Part shown: positions 25,979 through 34,240 of the stretch, in pieces
How positions within the stretch are numbered: position 1 is the stretch's first letter
How the letters are laid out: every line of letters starts with the position of its first letter
DNA from: Lentzea albidocapillata subsp. violacea
GTDB lineage: Bacteria > Actinomycetota > Actinomycetes > Mycobacteriales > Pseudonocardiaceae
Assembly: GCF_900100275.1 (NCBI RefSeq)
Contig: NZ_FNET01000005.1
Coordinates: 393,954-457,953, forward strand
Length of the DNA: 64,000 nucleotides
Direction of reading: 5' to 3'
The notes under the pieces: model-generated
The model's database searches: none
Told to the model about the DNA's origin: nothing
Seen by the model: only the letters and a program-made list of their open reading frames with translations
Made by a program: the position numbers and the translations under genes

Positions 25979-27463
25979 TCAGCGCGTGATCTGGAGGGCG
26001 ATGGCCATCGCGAGACGCTGGTCTGGATCGTCGAGGGGAAGTGGTGTCACCTCGGACATCTTCTGCATGCGATACCGCAACGTGTTCGGGTGCACGTTGA
26101 GCTCCTTGGCCGCCGCCCGCACGTCCCCCTGAGTCGTCAGCCACGCCCTCAACGTCGTCGCGTACTGCGTCCCGTACTCGGCGTCGTGTCGCAATATATT
26201 GGATATCGGTCCACGGGTCGGCAGTCGTCCGGCCTCGGCGACGGCGGCGAGCCGGTGCAGCAGGACCTGCGCCCACGCGTCGTCGTAGACAACCGGTACA
26301 CCGGTGGAGAGCGCGAGGCATTCATCCGCTTCCTGCCGTGACGTAGGTAGCTGCGTCGCCTCGGCCGGCCCCCCGATGCCTGCCAGCACCGTCGCCTCGG
26401 CGGGCAGTTCGCGCACCAGCGAGCGCACCCACGCGACGGCGTCGTCGGCGGCGGGGATGACGGTGTAGAGGACGTTGCCGAACAACGCGCTGCGCCCAGG
26501 CCGCGACCAGCCGAAGCCGGCTGTGGCCCGTTGAAACGCGAGCACCGCCGCGCCGTGCTCACCCTCACCCGCGTGGGCCTGCACCGCGATCACCCGCAGA
26601 TCGGCGGACGGCAGCCCGAGGCGCGCGACGTCGGCGGACTCAGGCTGGTCGAGCAGCCTGATCACCAGGTCGGCCTCGGCCTGGCGTTCGAGGTCCGTCG
26701 ACGCCCGCGACCGCAACAGGTGCAACGCCGCGGTGCGCGCGCCGTCGACCAACGCGGCACTCCGAGCCGCGTCCACCGGCCCCGTCACCTCGACCCACAC
26801 GGACCCCAGCAGCTCACGACCCGCCCGCACCGCGGCGACGAGCCGGTTGCCCAGCTGCGGGGTCAGCTTGGGCACGAAGATCGGCTCGTCCGACGACGCG
26901 AGGTGCGTGAACACGCCGAACTCGTCCAGCGCCCGCCGGGCCTCCTCCGGCACCCGCCGCCCGAGGATGGTCTGCACCCGCACGGGGTCGACGTCCTCCT
27001 GCCGGTAGGAGTACGCGAGCACGCGGGACTGCTGGTCCTCGATCGTCACCGGCCCGCCCACGACACCCGCGATCACGTCGGCGAGCCCGAACAGGTCCCC
27101 GGTCCGCGTACCGCCGTTGACCAGCGTCTGCGTGACGTTCGCGAGCTGACTCCACGGCACAGACGGATCCACGAGCAACACGGCGGCACCGGACTTCTTG
27201 GCCGCGGCTACCACCCGTTCGTCGAGCGGCGGCCTGCCGTGCAGAACCACCGCGGACGCCACCGTGGAAGACACGAGCCGCACCGCCGCCGCGACCGACG
27301 GCGTACCCAGCCCGAGAAGCACGTCACCCGCGGCCGCCGGCGTGTTTTCCGCAGGATCATGGAGGGCAACCCCACGAAGTTCGGCGTCACGTCCCCTCGG
27401 CGCGCAGGCCAGATGCGTGCCCAGGCTGCCGAGCACGTCCACGAGGCGATCAAGGGCGACCAC
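25979..27463 (-). CDS. PucR family transcriptional regulator
   Basis: 494 residues: an N-terminal PucR-like domain (LRGVALHDPAE, GDVLLGLG), a central GGDEF-like/CdaR region (VIRLLDQPESADVARLGL to CLALSTGVPVVYDD) and a C-terminal helix-turn-helix (LRAWLTTQGDVRAAAKELNVHPNTLRYRMQKM). Such regulators control purine, amino-acid or sugar-acid genes. A gamma-like AT-rich segment (26191-26209) lies inside the coding sequence as GPISNILRHD and brings a rare ATA codon. Only 10 bases separate the stop from the methyltransferase start downstream. Confidence 0.85.
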   Translation of the reverse strand: MVALDRLVDVLGSLGTHLACAPRGRDAELRGVALHDPAENTPAAAGDVLLGLGTPSVAAAVRLVSSTVASAVVLHGRPPLDERVVAAAKKSGAAVLLVDPSVPWSQLANVTQTLVNGGTRTGDLFGLADVIAGVVGGPVTIEDQQSRVLAYSYRQEDVDPVRVQTILGRRVPEEARRALDEFGVFTHLASSDEPIFVPKLTPQLGNRLVAAVRAGRELLGSVWVEVTGPVDAARSAALVDGARTAALHLLRSRASTDLERQAEADLVIRLLDQPESADVARLGLPSADLRVIAVQAHAGEGEHGAAVLAFQRATAGFGWSRPGRSALFGNVLYTVIPAADDAVAWVRSLVRELPAEATVLAGIGGPAEATQLPTSRQEADECLALSTGVPVVYDDAWAQVLLHRLAAVAEAGRLPTRGPISNILRHDAEYGTQYATTLRAWLTTQGDVRAAAKELNVHPNTLRYRMQKMSEVTPLPLDDPDQRLAMAIALQITR

Positions 27464-27557
27464 CCGCGGATGTTAACCGCCAACCGGGCGTCCCTGGCGT
27501 CACTCGGACGTGGGACTATTGGACGCGTAGCCGATGGAAGTTGGACGAGGTGGTGTC

Positions 27558-27872
27558 GTGAGCAGTCCCGACCGGACCGACACCCCGGTGTTGATCACCG
27601 AGGCGGCCCCCTCCTACGAAGAACAGCACGCTGCCCGGCGCCGGAAGTACGCGATCATGATGAGCCTGCGCTTCCCGTGCCTCATCCTCGCTGCGCTGTT
27701 CGCCCACATCTGGTGGCTGGCCCTGTTCTTCATCGTGCTGTCCGTGCCACTGCCGTGGATGGCCGTGCTGATCGCGAACGACCGGCCGCCGCGCAAGGCC
27801 GAGAAGGCCAACCGCTACGAGGTCGAGCGCCGCGCCATCGCCCCGAAGAGCACCACCGTCATCGACGGCTGA
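27558..27872 (+). CDS. DUF3099 family membrane protein
   Basis: The GTG at 27558 (VSSPDRTDTPVLITEAAPS) gives 104 residues; an ATG 24 bases upstream is possible but has no better ribosome site. Two hydrophobic helices (about 34-50 and 53-72, SLRFPCLILAALF and ALFFIVLSVPLPWMAVLIA) precede the conserved NDRPPRK motif of DUF3099 and a basic tail. A small inner-membrane protein common in actinobacteria; function unknown. Confidence 0.8.
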   Translation: MSSPDRTDTPVLITEAAPSYEEQHAARRRKYAIMMSLRFPCLILAALFAHIWWLALFFIVLSVPLPWMAVLIANDRPPRKAEKANRYEVERRAIAPKSTTVIDG

Positions 27873-27921
27873 CCTGCCGCCGAACCCGCACGAATCGGAC
27901 AGCGGCCCCGCGCCGTCCGTG

Positions 27922-27974
27922 CCATTGCAATGAGTCTTTTGACTTCGTCCGCAAACGTTTTTTGCATCCGGTGG
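27922..27974 (+). repeat. Alpha-beta modular repeat, copy 2
   Basis: A 53-bp unit identical to the reverse complement of 49247-49299; its inner 47 bp also equal 8239-8285. It lies 50 bases after the DUF3099 stop, in the convergent gap before the kinase gene. Confidence 0.85.
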
Positions 27975-28072
27975 GCGCAGCAGCACTACCCAACGTCGGT
28001 GCTGACGAGTGGCGAGACGCTGGCCTTGAGCCTCTGACCAGGGCGGCGATGGGTGCGGGGCGATTGAGAAGG

Positions 28073-28108
28073 CAACCGATATATCAGTTCGAACTGATAT
28101 ATCGGTTG
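28073..28108. repeat. Gamma-module perfect palindrome, 36 bp
   Basis: CAACCGATATATCAGTTC followed at once by its reverse complement. It is gamma facing gamma with no loop, 11 bases from the stop of the minus-strand kinase gene, so it could be a cruciform or bidirectional terminator. Confidence 0.85.
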
Positions 28109-28119
28109 AAGCCAAAGAC

Positions 28120-28998
28120 CTAACGGGGTGGTTGGGCGCCCACGACACTGACCGCGCGAGAGCCCGCGCGGATGCCGCCGAGAAGAGCGTCGCGCTTCGA
28201 CGCGCCGGACAGCCAGGCCGCGAGGAAGCCCGCGTCGAAGGCGTCACCGGCGCCCGTCGAGTCGATGCACTCGGTTACTTCAGCGGGAACTGAGATCAGC
28301 TCGTCGGCGTCGACCCACGTCGCGCCGTCGGGCCCAGAGGTCACCACTACGGCACCGACGTGGGAGAGCAGCGACTTCGCCGACGACGGTTCCGGGAAGC
28401 CGGTGAGGGCGAGGAGTTCGTCCGCGTTGGGGAGCAGGAAGTCGACGCCGCGCACGTCCGCCAGGAACGCCTCGGGCGAGTGGATCAGGACGGCTGCCTG
28501 GGGGTCCACGGACGTCGTCCAGCCCGCGGCGCGGGCGGCGTCGAGCACGGCCAGGCCGGCGGGACGTGAGGTCGCGTCGAGCAGCACGTAACCGGAGAGG
28601 TGCAGGTGGCCATGGGGCTCGGCGAGCAGGCCCGGGGCTAGGTCGGCGGGGGAGAAGCGGGCGTTCGCGCCGCGGTCGGGGAGCATCGAGCGCTGGCCGT
28701 CCTCGTCCACCAGGACGACCACGCAGCAGGTGGCCAGGTCCTGGTCGACCGCGAAGGCGCACTGGACGCCTGCCGTGGTCAGTTCGGAGTGGACCTGGCG
28801 GCCTGCCGAGTCGGCGCCCACGCGGGCCACCAGGACCGGCGAGGCGCCGCAGGCCGCGAGCCAGACCGCCGTGTTGGCGCCGGCGCCGCCCGGCTCGATG
28901 GTCACCTTGGCGCGGACGTCGCCGCCGTGGGCGATGGGGCCTGCGTGGCGGGCCACCACGTCGAGGCCCGCGTCACCGACCACGACCACCGGCCTCAC
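28120..28998 (-). CDS. psuK: PfkB-family carbohydrate kinase, probable pseudouridine kinase
   Basis: A GTG at 28998 overlaps the preceding stop (GTGA) and gives 292 residues; longer frames upstream run through the glycosidase gene. PfkB features: PGGAGANTAVWLAACGA near residue 38 and the catalytic DSTGAGDAFDAGFLAAWLSG near 250. It phosphorylates a nucleoside or sugar with ATP. Coupling to a pseudouridine-5'-phosphate glycosidase makes pseudouridine the likely substrate, the two enzymes recycling it to uracil and ribose 5-phosphate. Confidence 0.85.
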   Translation of the reverse strand: MRPVVVVGDAGLDVVARHAGPIAHGGDVRAKVTIEPGGAGANTAVWLAACGASPVLVARVGADSAGRQVHSELTTAGVQCAFAVDQDLATCCVVVLVDEDGQRSMLPDRGANARFSPADLAPGLLAEPHGHLHLSGYVLLDATSRPAGLAVLDAARAAGWTTSVDPQAAVLIHSPEAFLADVRGVDFLLPNADELLALTGFPEPSSAKSLLSHVGAVVVTSGPDGATWVDADELISVPAEVTECIDSTGAGDAFDAGFLAAWLSGASKRDALLGGIRAGSRAVSVVGAQPPR

Positions 28999-29885
28999 TG
29001 GAACAGCTCGACGGCGACGGCGGCGGCCACGGAGACGTTGCTGACGACGAGCTCCTCGTTGGCGTCGAGGCTGACGCCGGCGCTCGCGGTGTGGAAGTGC
29101 TCCAGCAGGACGGGGGTGACGTCCTTGCCACGCACGTCCTGGTCGACGAGCTTCTGCAGGCCCTCGGCGAGCAGGCGGTCGTGCAGCGCGGAGTCCATCT
29201 CGAAGGCGGCGGGGATCGGGTTGGCCAGGACCATGCCGCGACCACCGGCCGCGAACACGGCCGCGGCCTCGGCGGCGGTGTCGACCCGCCACGACAGGTC
29301 GAACTCCGACTCGCGGCGGTAGAAGGCCGGGAAGCGCGAGGTCCGGTAGCCGACGACCGGCACCGAACGGGTCTCGAAGACCTCCAGGGTCGCGCCCATG
29401 TCCAGGATCGACTTCACGCCCGAGCAGACGATGAGCACCGGCGTCGTCGCCACCACGTCGAGGTCGGCGGACACGTCCCACGTCTCGCGCGCGCCGCGGT
29501 GCACGCCGCCGAGACCGCCGGTCCCGAACACGCGGATGCCCGCCTGGTGGGCCAGGGCCGTCGTGGAGGCCACGGTCGTCGCGCCGCTGCGGCCCAGGGC
29601 GTAGGCGGGGCCGAGGTCGCGCAGCGAGAGCTTCACGAGGTCGCCCGCGTTGCAGACCCGATCGAGCTCGGACGAGGAGAGACCGATGCGTGGCACGCCG
29701 TCGAGCACGGCGATCGTCGCGGGGACCGCACCGGCCTCCCGCACCACCTTCTCCAGGCGTGCGGCGACCGTCAGATTGCGCGGCGCGGGCAGGCCGTGGG
29801 ACAGGATGGTGCTCTCGAGAGCGACGACGGGACGGTTCTCGGCCAGTGCGGTGGCAACTTCTTCAGCGATGTGCAGCGTGGTCAC
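28995..29885 (-). CDS. psuG: Pseudouridine-5'-phosphate glycosidase
   Basis: 296 residues, the normal size. The enzyme reversibly splits the C-C glycosidic bond of pseudouridine 5'-phosphate to uracil and ribose 5-phosphate. Active-site landmarks are VALESTILSHGLP (Glu 24) and CSGVKSILDMGAT (Lys 158, the Schiff-base lysine), with GTGGLGGVHRGA and VVGYRTSRFPAFY also conserved. Starts at GTG. Coupled to the PfkB kinase; no nucleoside transporter is in the window. Confidence 0.93.
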   Translation of the reverse strand: MTTLHIAEEVATALAENRPVVALESTILSHGLPAPRNLTVAARLEKVVREAGAVPATIAVLDGVPRIGLSSSELDRVCNAGDLVKLSLRDLGPAYALGRSGATTVASTTALAHQAGIRVFGTGGLGGVHRGARETWDVSADLDVVATTPVLIVCSGVKSILDMGATLEVFETRSVPVVGYRTSRFPAFYRRESEFDLSWRVDTAAEAAAVFAAGGRGMVLANPIPAAFEMDSALHDRLLAEGLQKLVDQDVRGKDVTPVLLEHFHTASAGVSLDANEELVVSNVSVAAAVAVELFQ

Positions 29886-29904
29886 GAGTGGGCATCATCC
29901 CAGG

Positions 29905-29910
29905 TACCCT
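29905..29910 (+). promoter_or_regulatory. Leaderless -10 box of the DUF3039 gene
   Basis: TACCCT followed by GGGCGC and the GTG start: a 6-base gap and no ribosome site, the pattern of a leaderless mRNA. The same TACCCT-N6-GTG occurs before DUF3093. Confidence 0.55.
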
Positions 29911-29916
29911 GGGCGC

Positions 29917-30168
29917 GTGAGCACCCAGACTCTTCCCGAGGTCGACGTACGGCCGGATGAGACCGACCAGTCTTCGGACGACACGCCGAAGATGTTCCAC
30001 TACGTGCGCAAGGCGAAGATCGCCGAGAGCGCCGTGATGGGCACGCACGTGGTCGCGCTGTGTGGCGAGGTCTTCCCGGTCACGCGGTCGCCGAAGCCCG
30101 GTTCCCCGGTGTGCCCGGACTGCAAGAAGATCTACGAGAACCTTCCTCCCGGCGGCGACGGCGACTAG
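29917..30168 (+). CDS. DUF3039 family small zinc-ribbon-like protein
   Basis: The GTG at 29917 gives 83 residues. A disordered acidic N-terminus (EVDVRPDETDQSSDD) precedes KMFHYVRKAKIAESAVMGTHVVALCGEVF and CPDCKKIYENLP. Cysteines in ALCGE and CPDC plus the histidines (FHYV, GTHVV) could bind zinc. Conserved in actinobacteria; role unknown. Confidence 0.85.
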   Translation: MSTQTLPEVDVRPDETDQSSDDTPKMFHYVRKAKIAESAVMGTHVVALCGEVFPVTRSPKPGSPVCPDCKKIYENLPPGGDGD

Positions 30169-30186
30169 TCACACCAGACCCTTCGG

Positions 30187-30222
30187 CGCCCGCCGCCTCG
30201 AGCTGACTCGATGCGGCGGGCG
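30187..30222 (+). terminator. Terminator after DUF3039
   Basis: CGCCCGCCGC pairs with GCGGCGGGCG around a 16-base loop, 18 bases after the stop. A smaller CTCGA/TCGAG stem follows. Confidence 0.65.
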
Positions 30223-30263
30223 TCGCTGTCTCGAGAATTTTCGAGTGGGGACGTGACGGCTGA

Positions 30264-31349
30264 CTAGCGGCGCTGCTTCTCTTCCTCCGCGTGCGACCGC
30301 TGCTCCTGGATCTCCAGCGGCATCGTCAGCTGCGTGTCCGCGGGGGAGGGCGCCGAGTAGACCGTGTTGTTCTCCTGCTTGGGCGCGGCCTCCTCGGAAC
30401 GGATGCGGGACGCCGCGCGCTCCATCTCGAGCCTGCGCCAGCGGCGGCGCTGGCGGCGGGTCATCCGGGCCGGCCACATGTCCTGGACGGCGCTGTTGAA
30501 GTACGCGCCGATCGTGATCGCCAGGCCGATGAAGAACACGAACAGCAGGAACGCGATCGGCGTCGCCAGCGCGCCGTAGGTGTAGCCGGTGGTGGTGATC
30601 CACTGGATGTACAGGCGCAGGCCGATGGACGACAGGATGAAGAACACCATCGCGAGGATCGCGCCGGGCAGTACACGGTGGTACGGCAGCCTTCGTGGCA
30701 GCGCGACCTTGTAGAGCAGCGACAGCGAGAGCACCAGCAGCAGCGCCACGCCGGGGTAGTAGAACCGGCCGACCCACGTCGTGATGTACGGCTGCCAGGA
30801 CGCCGGGAAGAACTGCGGCAGGATGTCCGGGCCCAGCGCCAGCACCGGCAGACCGATCACCAGCGCCACCAGTGACACCAGGTAGAGCAGCAACGCGAAG
30901 ACCCGTTGCCACACCTCGTTGCGCACGCCGTACTGGCCGTGGGCGACCGTGATCGCGTCGACGAACGACGACATGGCCGACGACCCCGCCCACAGCGAGA
31001 TCAGGAAACCGATCGAGACGATCTCGCCCTTGCCGCTCGACAGGATCTCCGCGACGGTCGGCTGGATCACGCCGTTGACGACGTCCGCGCTGAAGATCGT
31101 CCGGGTGAACCCGATGATCTTCTCCTGGACGGACAGGACGATCTCAGGGCCGAACCAGGTGCCGATCCAGCCCATCGAGCCCAGCACGCCGAGCAGCAGC
31201 GGGGGGAACGACAGGGTCTGCCAGAACGCGGCTTCGGCGGCTTCTGAGAAGATGTTGTGCTGCCACGCCTTCGACAGCGTGCGCGCGAACAGACGCAGCG
31301 GCCCCTTGCGGCCGGACCTGCGCGCGTCGTTGTCGGAAGGCGAACCCAT
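30264..31349 (-). CDS. BrkB/YihY family inner-membrane protein
   Basis: The ATG at 31349 (MGSPSDNDARR) gives 361 residues; an ATG 15 bases upstream is equally possible. Six hydrophobic helices lie between about residues 45 and 300, beginning AAFWQTLSFPPLLLGVLGSMG and ending AFLLFVFFIGLAITIGAYFNSAVQ. The family motif around SLWAGSSAMSSFVDAI is present. The C-terminal 60 residues are charged and cytoplasmic. Misnamed ribonuclease BN in older literature; true function unknown. Confidence 0.85.
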   Translation of the reverse strand: MGSPSDNDARRSGRKGPLRLFARTLSKAWQHNIFSEAAEAAFWQTLSFPPLLLGVLGSMGWIGTWFGPEIVLSVQEKIIGFTRTIFSADVVNGVIQPTVAEILSSGKGEIVSIGFLISLWAGSSAMSSFVDAITVAHGQYGVRNEVWQRVFALLLYLVSLVALVIGLPVLALGPDILPQFFPASWQPYITTWVGRFYYPGVALLLVLSLSLLYKVALPRRLPYHRVLPGAILAMVFFILSSIGLRLYIQWITTTGYTYGALATPIAFLLFVFFIGLAITIGAYFNSAVQDMWPARMTRRQRRRWRRLEMERAASRIRSEEAAPKQENNTVYSAPSPADTQLTMPLEIQEQRSHAEEEKQRR

Positions 31350-31487
31350 CGCAGTGACAAGCATGGTGCATACCGCCACGTTTCGCGGCATCGACGCCTG
31401 GAACAGGTAGGGTCGTAGTGCCCTCGGCCACGGTCTGCCTGAGGGTATTGCCATGTTTGACCTGCATAAATGAGGAGAAACACGTCT

Positions 31488-33191
31488 GTGACAGCGACAG
31501 CAGCAATGCGACCGCTGCGGGCATGGCAGCGGCGCGCGCTGACCAAGTACCTCGCCGTCAAACCCAAGGACTTCCTCGCCGTCGCGACGCCGGGTGCGGG
31601 CAAGACGACCTTCGGGCTCCGCGTTGCCGCCGAGTTGCTGGCCGACAGGACGATCGAGGCCGTCACGATCGTCACGCCCACCGAGCACCTCAAGCACCAG
31701 TGGGCGAAGGCGGCTGCCGAGCAGGGCATCCACATCGACTCGAACTTCCGCAACACCAACGCGATGACCTCCCGCGACTACCACGGTGTGGCCGTCACGT
31801 ACGCACAGGTCGCCGCCCATCCGACGCTGCATCGGGTGCGCACCGAGAACCGCAAGACGCTCGTGCTGCTCGACGAGGTGCACCACGGCGGTGATGCCAA
31901 GTCGTGGGGTGATGCGATCCGTGAGGCGTTCACGCCCGCGGTGCGCCGTCTGTGCCTCACCGGCACGCCGTTCCGCTCCGACGACTCGCCGATCCCGTTC
32001 GTGCAGTACGAGGAGAGCAACGGCGGCTTCAAGACGTCCAAGGCGGATCACACGTACGGGTACTCCGACGCGCTGCGCGACGGCGTGGTGCGGCCCGTGC
32101 TCTTCCTGGCGTACTCGGGCGAGGCGTCGTGGCGGACCAGCGCGGGCGAGGAGTTCACCGCGCGCCTGGGCGAGCCGCTGACGCAGGAGCAGACCGCGCG
32201 GGCGTGGCGCACCGCCCTGGACCCGGCCGGCGACTGGGTGGCGTCCGTCCTGCGTGCCGCCGACCAAAGACTCACGCAGAAACGCGAGAACGGCCTGCCC
32301 GACGCGGGCGGCCTGGTGATCGCGACCGACCAGACCGTCGCGAAGGCCTACGCGCAGGTGCTCCAGCGCGTCACGGGCCACATCCCCACGCTCGTCCTCT
32401 CGGACGACCCGAAGGCGTCCGGCAAGATCGCCGAGTTCGCCGCGACGAACGAACGCTGGATGATCGCCGTCCGCATGGTGTCCGAGGGCGTCGACGTGCC
32501 GCGGCTCGCCGTCGGCGTGTACGCGACGTCGTCGTCGACCCCGCTGTTCTTCGCCCAGGCCATCGGCCGCTTCGTGCGCAACCGGAAGCCCGGCGAGACC
32601 GCCTCGGTGTTCCTGCCGTCGGTGCCGGTGCTGCTGGCGCTCGCGTCCGAGTTGGAGGCCGAGCGCGACCACGTCCTGGGCAAGCCGCACCGCGAGAAGG
32701 ACGGCTGGGACGACGAGCTGATGGCCGCGGCCAACGCGGTCAAGGACGAACCGGGCGAGGACGAACGCGCCTTCACGGCGCTGGGCACCACCGCCGAGCT
32801 CGACCAGGTGATCTTCGACGGCTCGTCGTTCGGCACCCCGACCCTCGCGGGCTCCGTGGAGGAGCAGGAGTACCTAGGTCTGCCGGGGCTGCTCGAACCG
32901 GACCAGGTGCGCACCCTGCTGCTGCAGCGGCAGGAGGAGCAGATGGCGACCGCCGCCAAACGCCCCAAGCCCGAGGCCGCGGTGCGCGAGGCACGGCCCG
33001 TGGGCGTGCAGGAACGCCTCACGTCGCTGCGCAAGGAGCTCAACACCCTCGTCGCGATGCACCACCACCGCACGAAGAAGCCGCACGGCAAGATCCACAA
33101 CCAGCTACGCGAGTACTGCGGTGGGCCGCCGACTGCGATGGCCACCATCGAGCAGCTCGAAGAACGGATCGCGACCCTGCGGTCCTGGTAG
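31488..33191 (+). CDS. DEAD/DEAH-type superfamily 2 helicase
   Basis: The GTG at 31488 has GAGGAG about 10 bases upstream and gives 567 residues. Motif I is ATPGAGKTT, motif II is DEVHH (in place of DEAH), motif III TGTPF, and the second RecA domain has SEGVDVPRLAVGVYAT and QAIGRFVRNR (motif VI). A C-terminal extension with coiled-coil character (VQERLTSLRKELNTLVAMHHHRTKKPHGKIHNQLREYCGG is its conserved block, near residues 500-545) is common to an actinobacterial subgroup. It is probably a DNA or RNA translocase; the substrate is unknown. Confidence 0.85.
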   Translation: MTATAAMRPLRAWQRRALTKYLAVKPKDFLAVATPGAGKTTFGLRVAAELLADRTIEAVTIVTPTEHLKHQWAKAAAEQGIHIDSNFRNTNAMTSRDYHGVAVTYAQVAAHPTLHRVRTENRKTLVLLDEVHHGGDAKSWGDAIREAFTPAVRRLCLTGTPFRSDDSPIPFVQYEESNGGFKTSKADHTYGYSDALRDGVVRPVLFLAYSGEASWRTSAGEEFTARLGEPLTQEQTARAWRTALDPAGDWVASVLRAADQRLTQKRENGLPDAGGLVIATDQTVAKAYAQVLQRVTGHIPTLVLSDDPKASGKIAEFAATNERWMIAVRMVSEGVDVPRLAVGVYATSSSTPLFFAQAIGRFVRNRKPGETASVFLPSVPVLLALASELEAERDHVLGKPHREKDGWDDELMAAANAVKDEPGEDERAFTALGTTAELDQVIFDGSSFGTPTLAGSVEEQEYLGLPGLLEPDQVRTLLLQRQEEQMATAAKRPKPEAAVREARPVGVQERLTSLRKELNTLVAMHHHRTKKPHGKIHNQLREYCGGPPTAMATIEQLEERIATLRSW

Positions 33192-33209
33192 CGATATCCG
33201 ATATATCAG
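33191..33209 (-). repeat. Gamma repeat at the stop of the methyltransferase gene
   Basis: Plus-strand GCGATATCCGATATATCAG; on the minus strand it starts with the CTGA holding the methyltransferase stop. Its first base is the last base of the helicase stop codon, so it fills the whole convergent junction. Confidence 0.75.
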
Positions 33210-33994
33210 TTACGCGTGACGGCGACGGCGAGCGTGCTGTAGCGCACGGTCAAACGGCCGCCGATCGCGTCGATCGCACCACCGATGTCGGACGTGAGCC
33301 CCGTGATCTGCTCAGCGCTGAGCAGGGCCATCGGGCTCATGGTGAGCGTGAGGTCGAGGAACTCGGCTGTCGTGAAGGTCCGTTCCCAGTCGGCTGCCCA
33401 CTGCTCGGCGCCGGAGAACTCTCCCGTGCCGGCGAACGCGTCGGCCGTGCGCACGCAGCCCTCCTGATACGACTTGAACGCCTCGTCGTAGGAGTGACCG
33501 ACGCGGTACGGGACCTGCGGCGCCACCTTGTCGTAGGCCGCGACGAAGGCCTCGGAGATCGGCTCCGGCGTCCCGAACACGTGCCAGAGCGCCACGAACA
33601 CGCCGCCGGGCCGCAGCACCCGCGCCGCCTGCGCCAGGCCTGCCTCGGTGTCGACCCAGTGCCACGACTGCCCCGCGACGACGGCGTCGAACTCCCGGCC
33701 GGCCGGATCCCAGGTCTCGAACTTCGCCACGTCGACGGTGACCCCCGTGGCGCGGGCGAACTCGGCCATCCGCTCGTCGTGCTCCACCCCGAGCACGTCC
33801 AGCCCGGCTGCCTGGAGCTGTCGTGACAGGACGCCGGTGCCGCAGCCGACCTCCGCGACCCGCGGCCCCGGACTGGCGGCGGCGAGCTTCGCGATCAGGG
33901 CGCCGGGATAGGCGGGCCGGGTGCGGTCGTAGCGGGCCGCCTCGGCACCGAACGAGATCGCCAGCCTTTCGGCGGCTTCCTTGTCGACGGTCAT
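33206..33994 (-). CDS. Class I SAM-dependent methyltransferase (UbiE/Methyltransf_11 type)
   Basis: 262 residues. Motif I is VAEVGCGTGVLSRQL, followed by VLGVEHDERMAEFAR, FDAVVAGQSWHWVD and AARVLRPGGVFVALWHVFG, the standard type 11 pattern also seen in yeast Tmt1-like and small-molecule methyltransferases. The N-terminus SFGAEAARYDRTRPAYP is characteristic of the subgroup. Substrate unknown. It is bracketed by direct gamma repeats at 33191 and 34045. Confidence 0.85.
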   Translation of the reverse strand: MTVDKEAAERLAISFGAEAARYDRTRPAYPGALIAKLAAASPGPRVAEVGCGTGVLSRQLQAAGLDVLGVEHDERMAEFARATGVTVDVAKFETWDPAGREFDAVVAGQSWHWVDTEAGLAQAARVLRPGGVFVALWHVFGTPEPISEAFVAAYDKVAPQVPYRVGHSYDEAFKSYQEGCVRTADAFAGTGEFSGAEQWAADWERTFTTAEFLDLTLTMSPMALLSAEQITGLTSDIGGAIDAIGGRLTVRYSTLAVAVTRN

Positions 33995-34044
33995 GCACCC
34001 AACCTAGGGATGTCCGGGAGGTGACCGGCGGGCGTTCACCGCAG

Positions 34045-34063
34045 GCGATATCCGATATATCGC
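34045..34063 (-). repeat. Gamma repeat upstream of the methyltransferase gene
   Basis: GCGATATCCGATATATCGC shares its first 17 bases with 33191-33207 in the same orientation, 854 bases away. It lies 51 bases upstream of the methyltransferase start. Confidence 0.75.
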
Positions 34064-34189
34064 CGTTGAAACCAGTAGCGCGGTGGTAACGCTCTCACAA
34101 CTCTCGGTGACCAGATTTCGCCACGGTTACCGCATCGTTGCGACTTAATCGATTCAGTGTGGTTCCGGTCACGCATATGTCCGGCATAC

Positions 34190-34204
34190 GTTGTGCGCCA
34201 CAAC
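34190..34204. promoter_or_regulatory. Candidate operator upstream of the xylose-type importer
   Basis: GTTGTG and CACAAC are perfectly inverted around CGC, 36 bases before the binding-protein start. It is a plausible site for the operon's ROK regulator. The wider gap 33995-34240 is otherwise unremarkable. Confidence 0.4.
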
Positions 34205-34240
34205 ATTCTCTGTGACACAGCGCAGTGAAAGGGATGGCGG

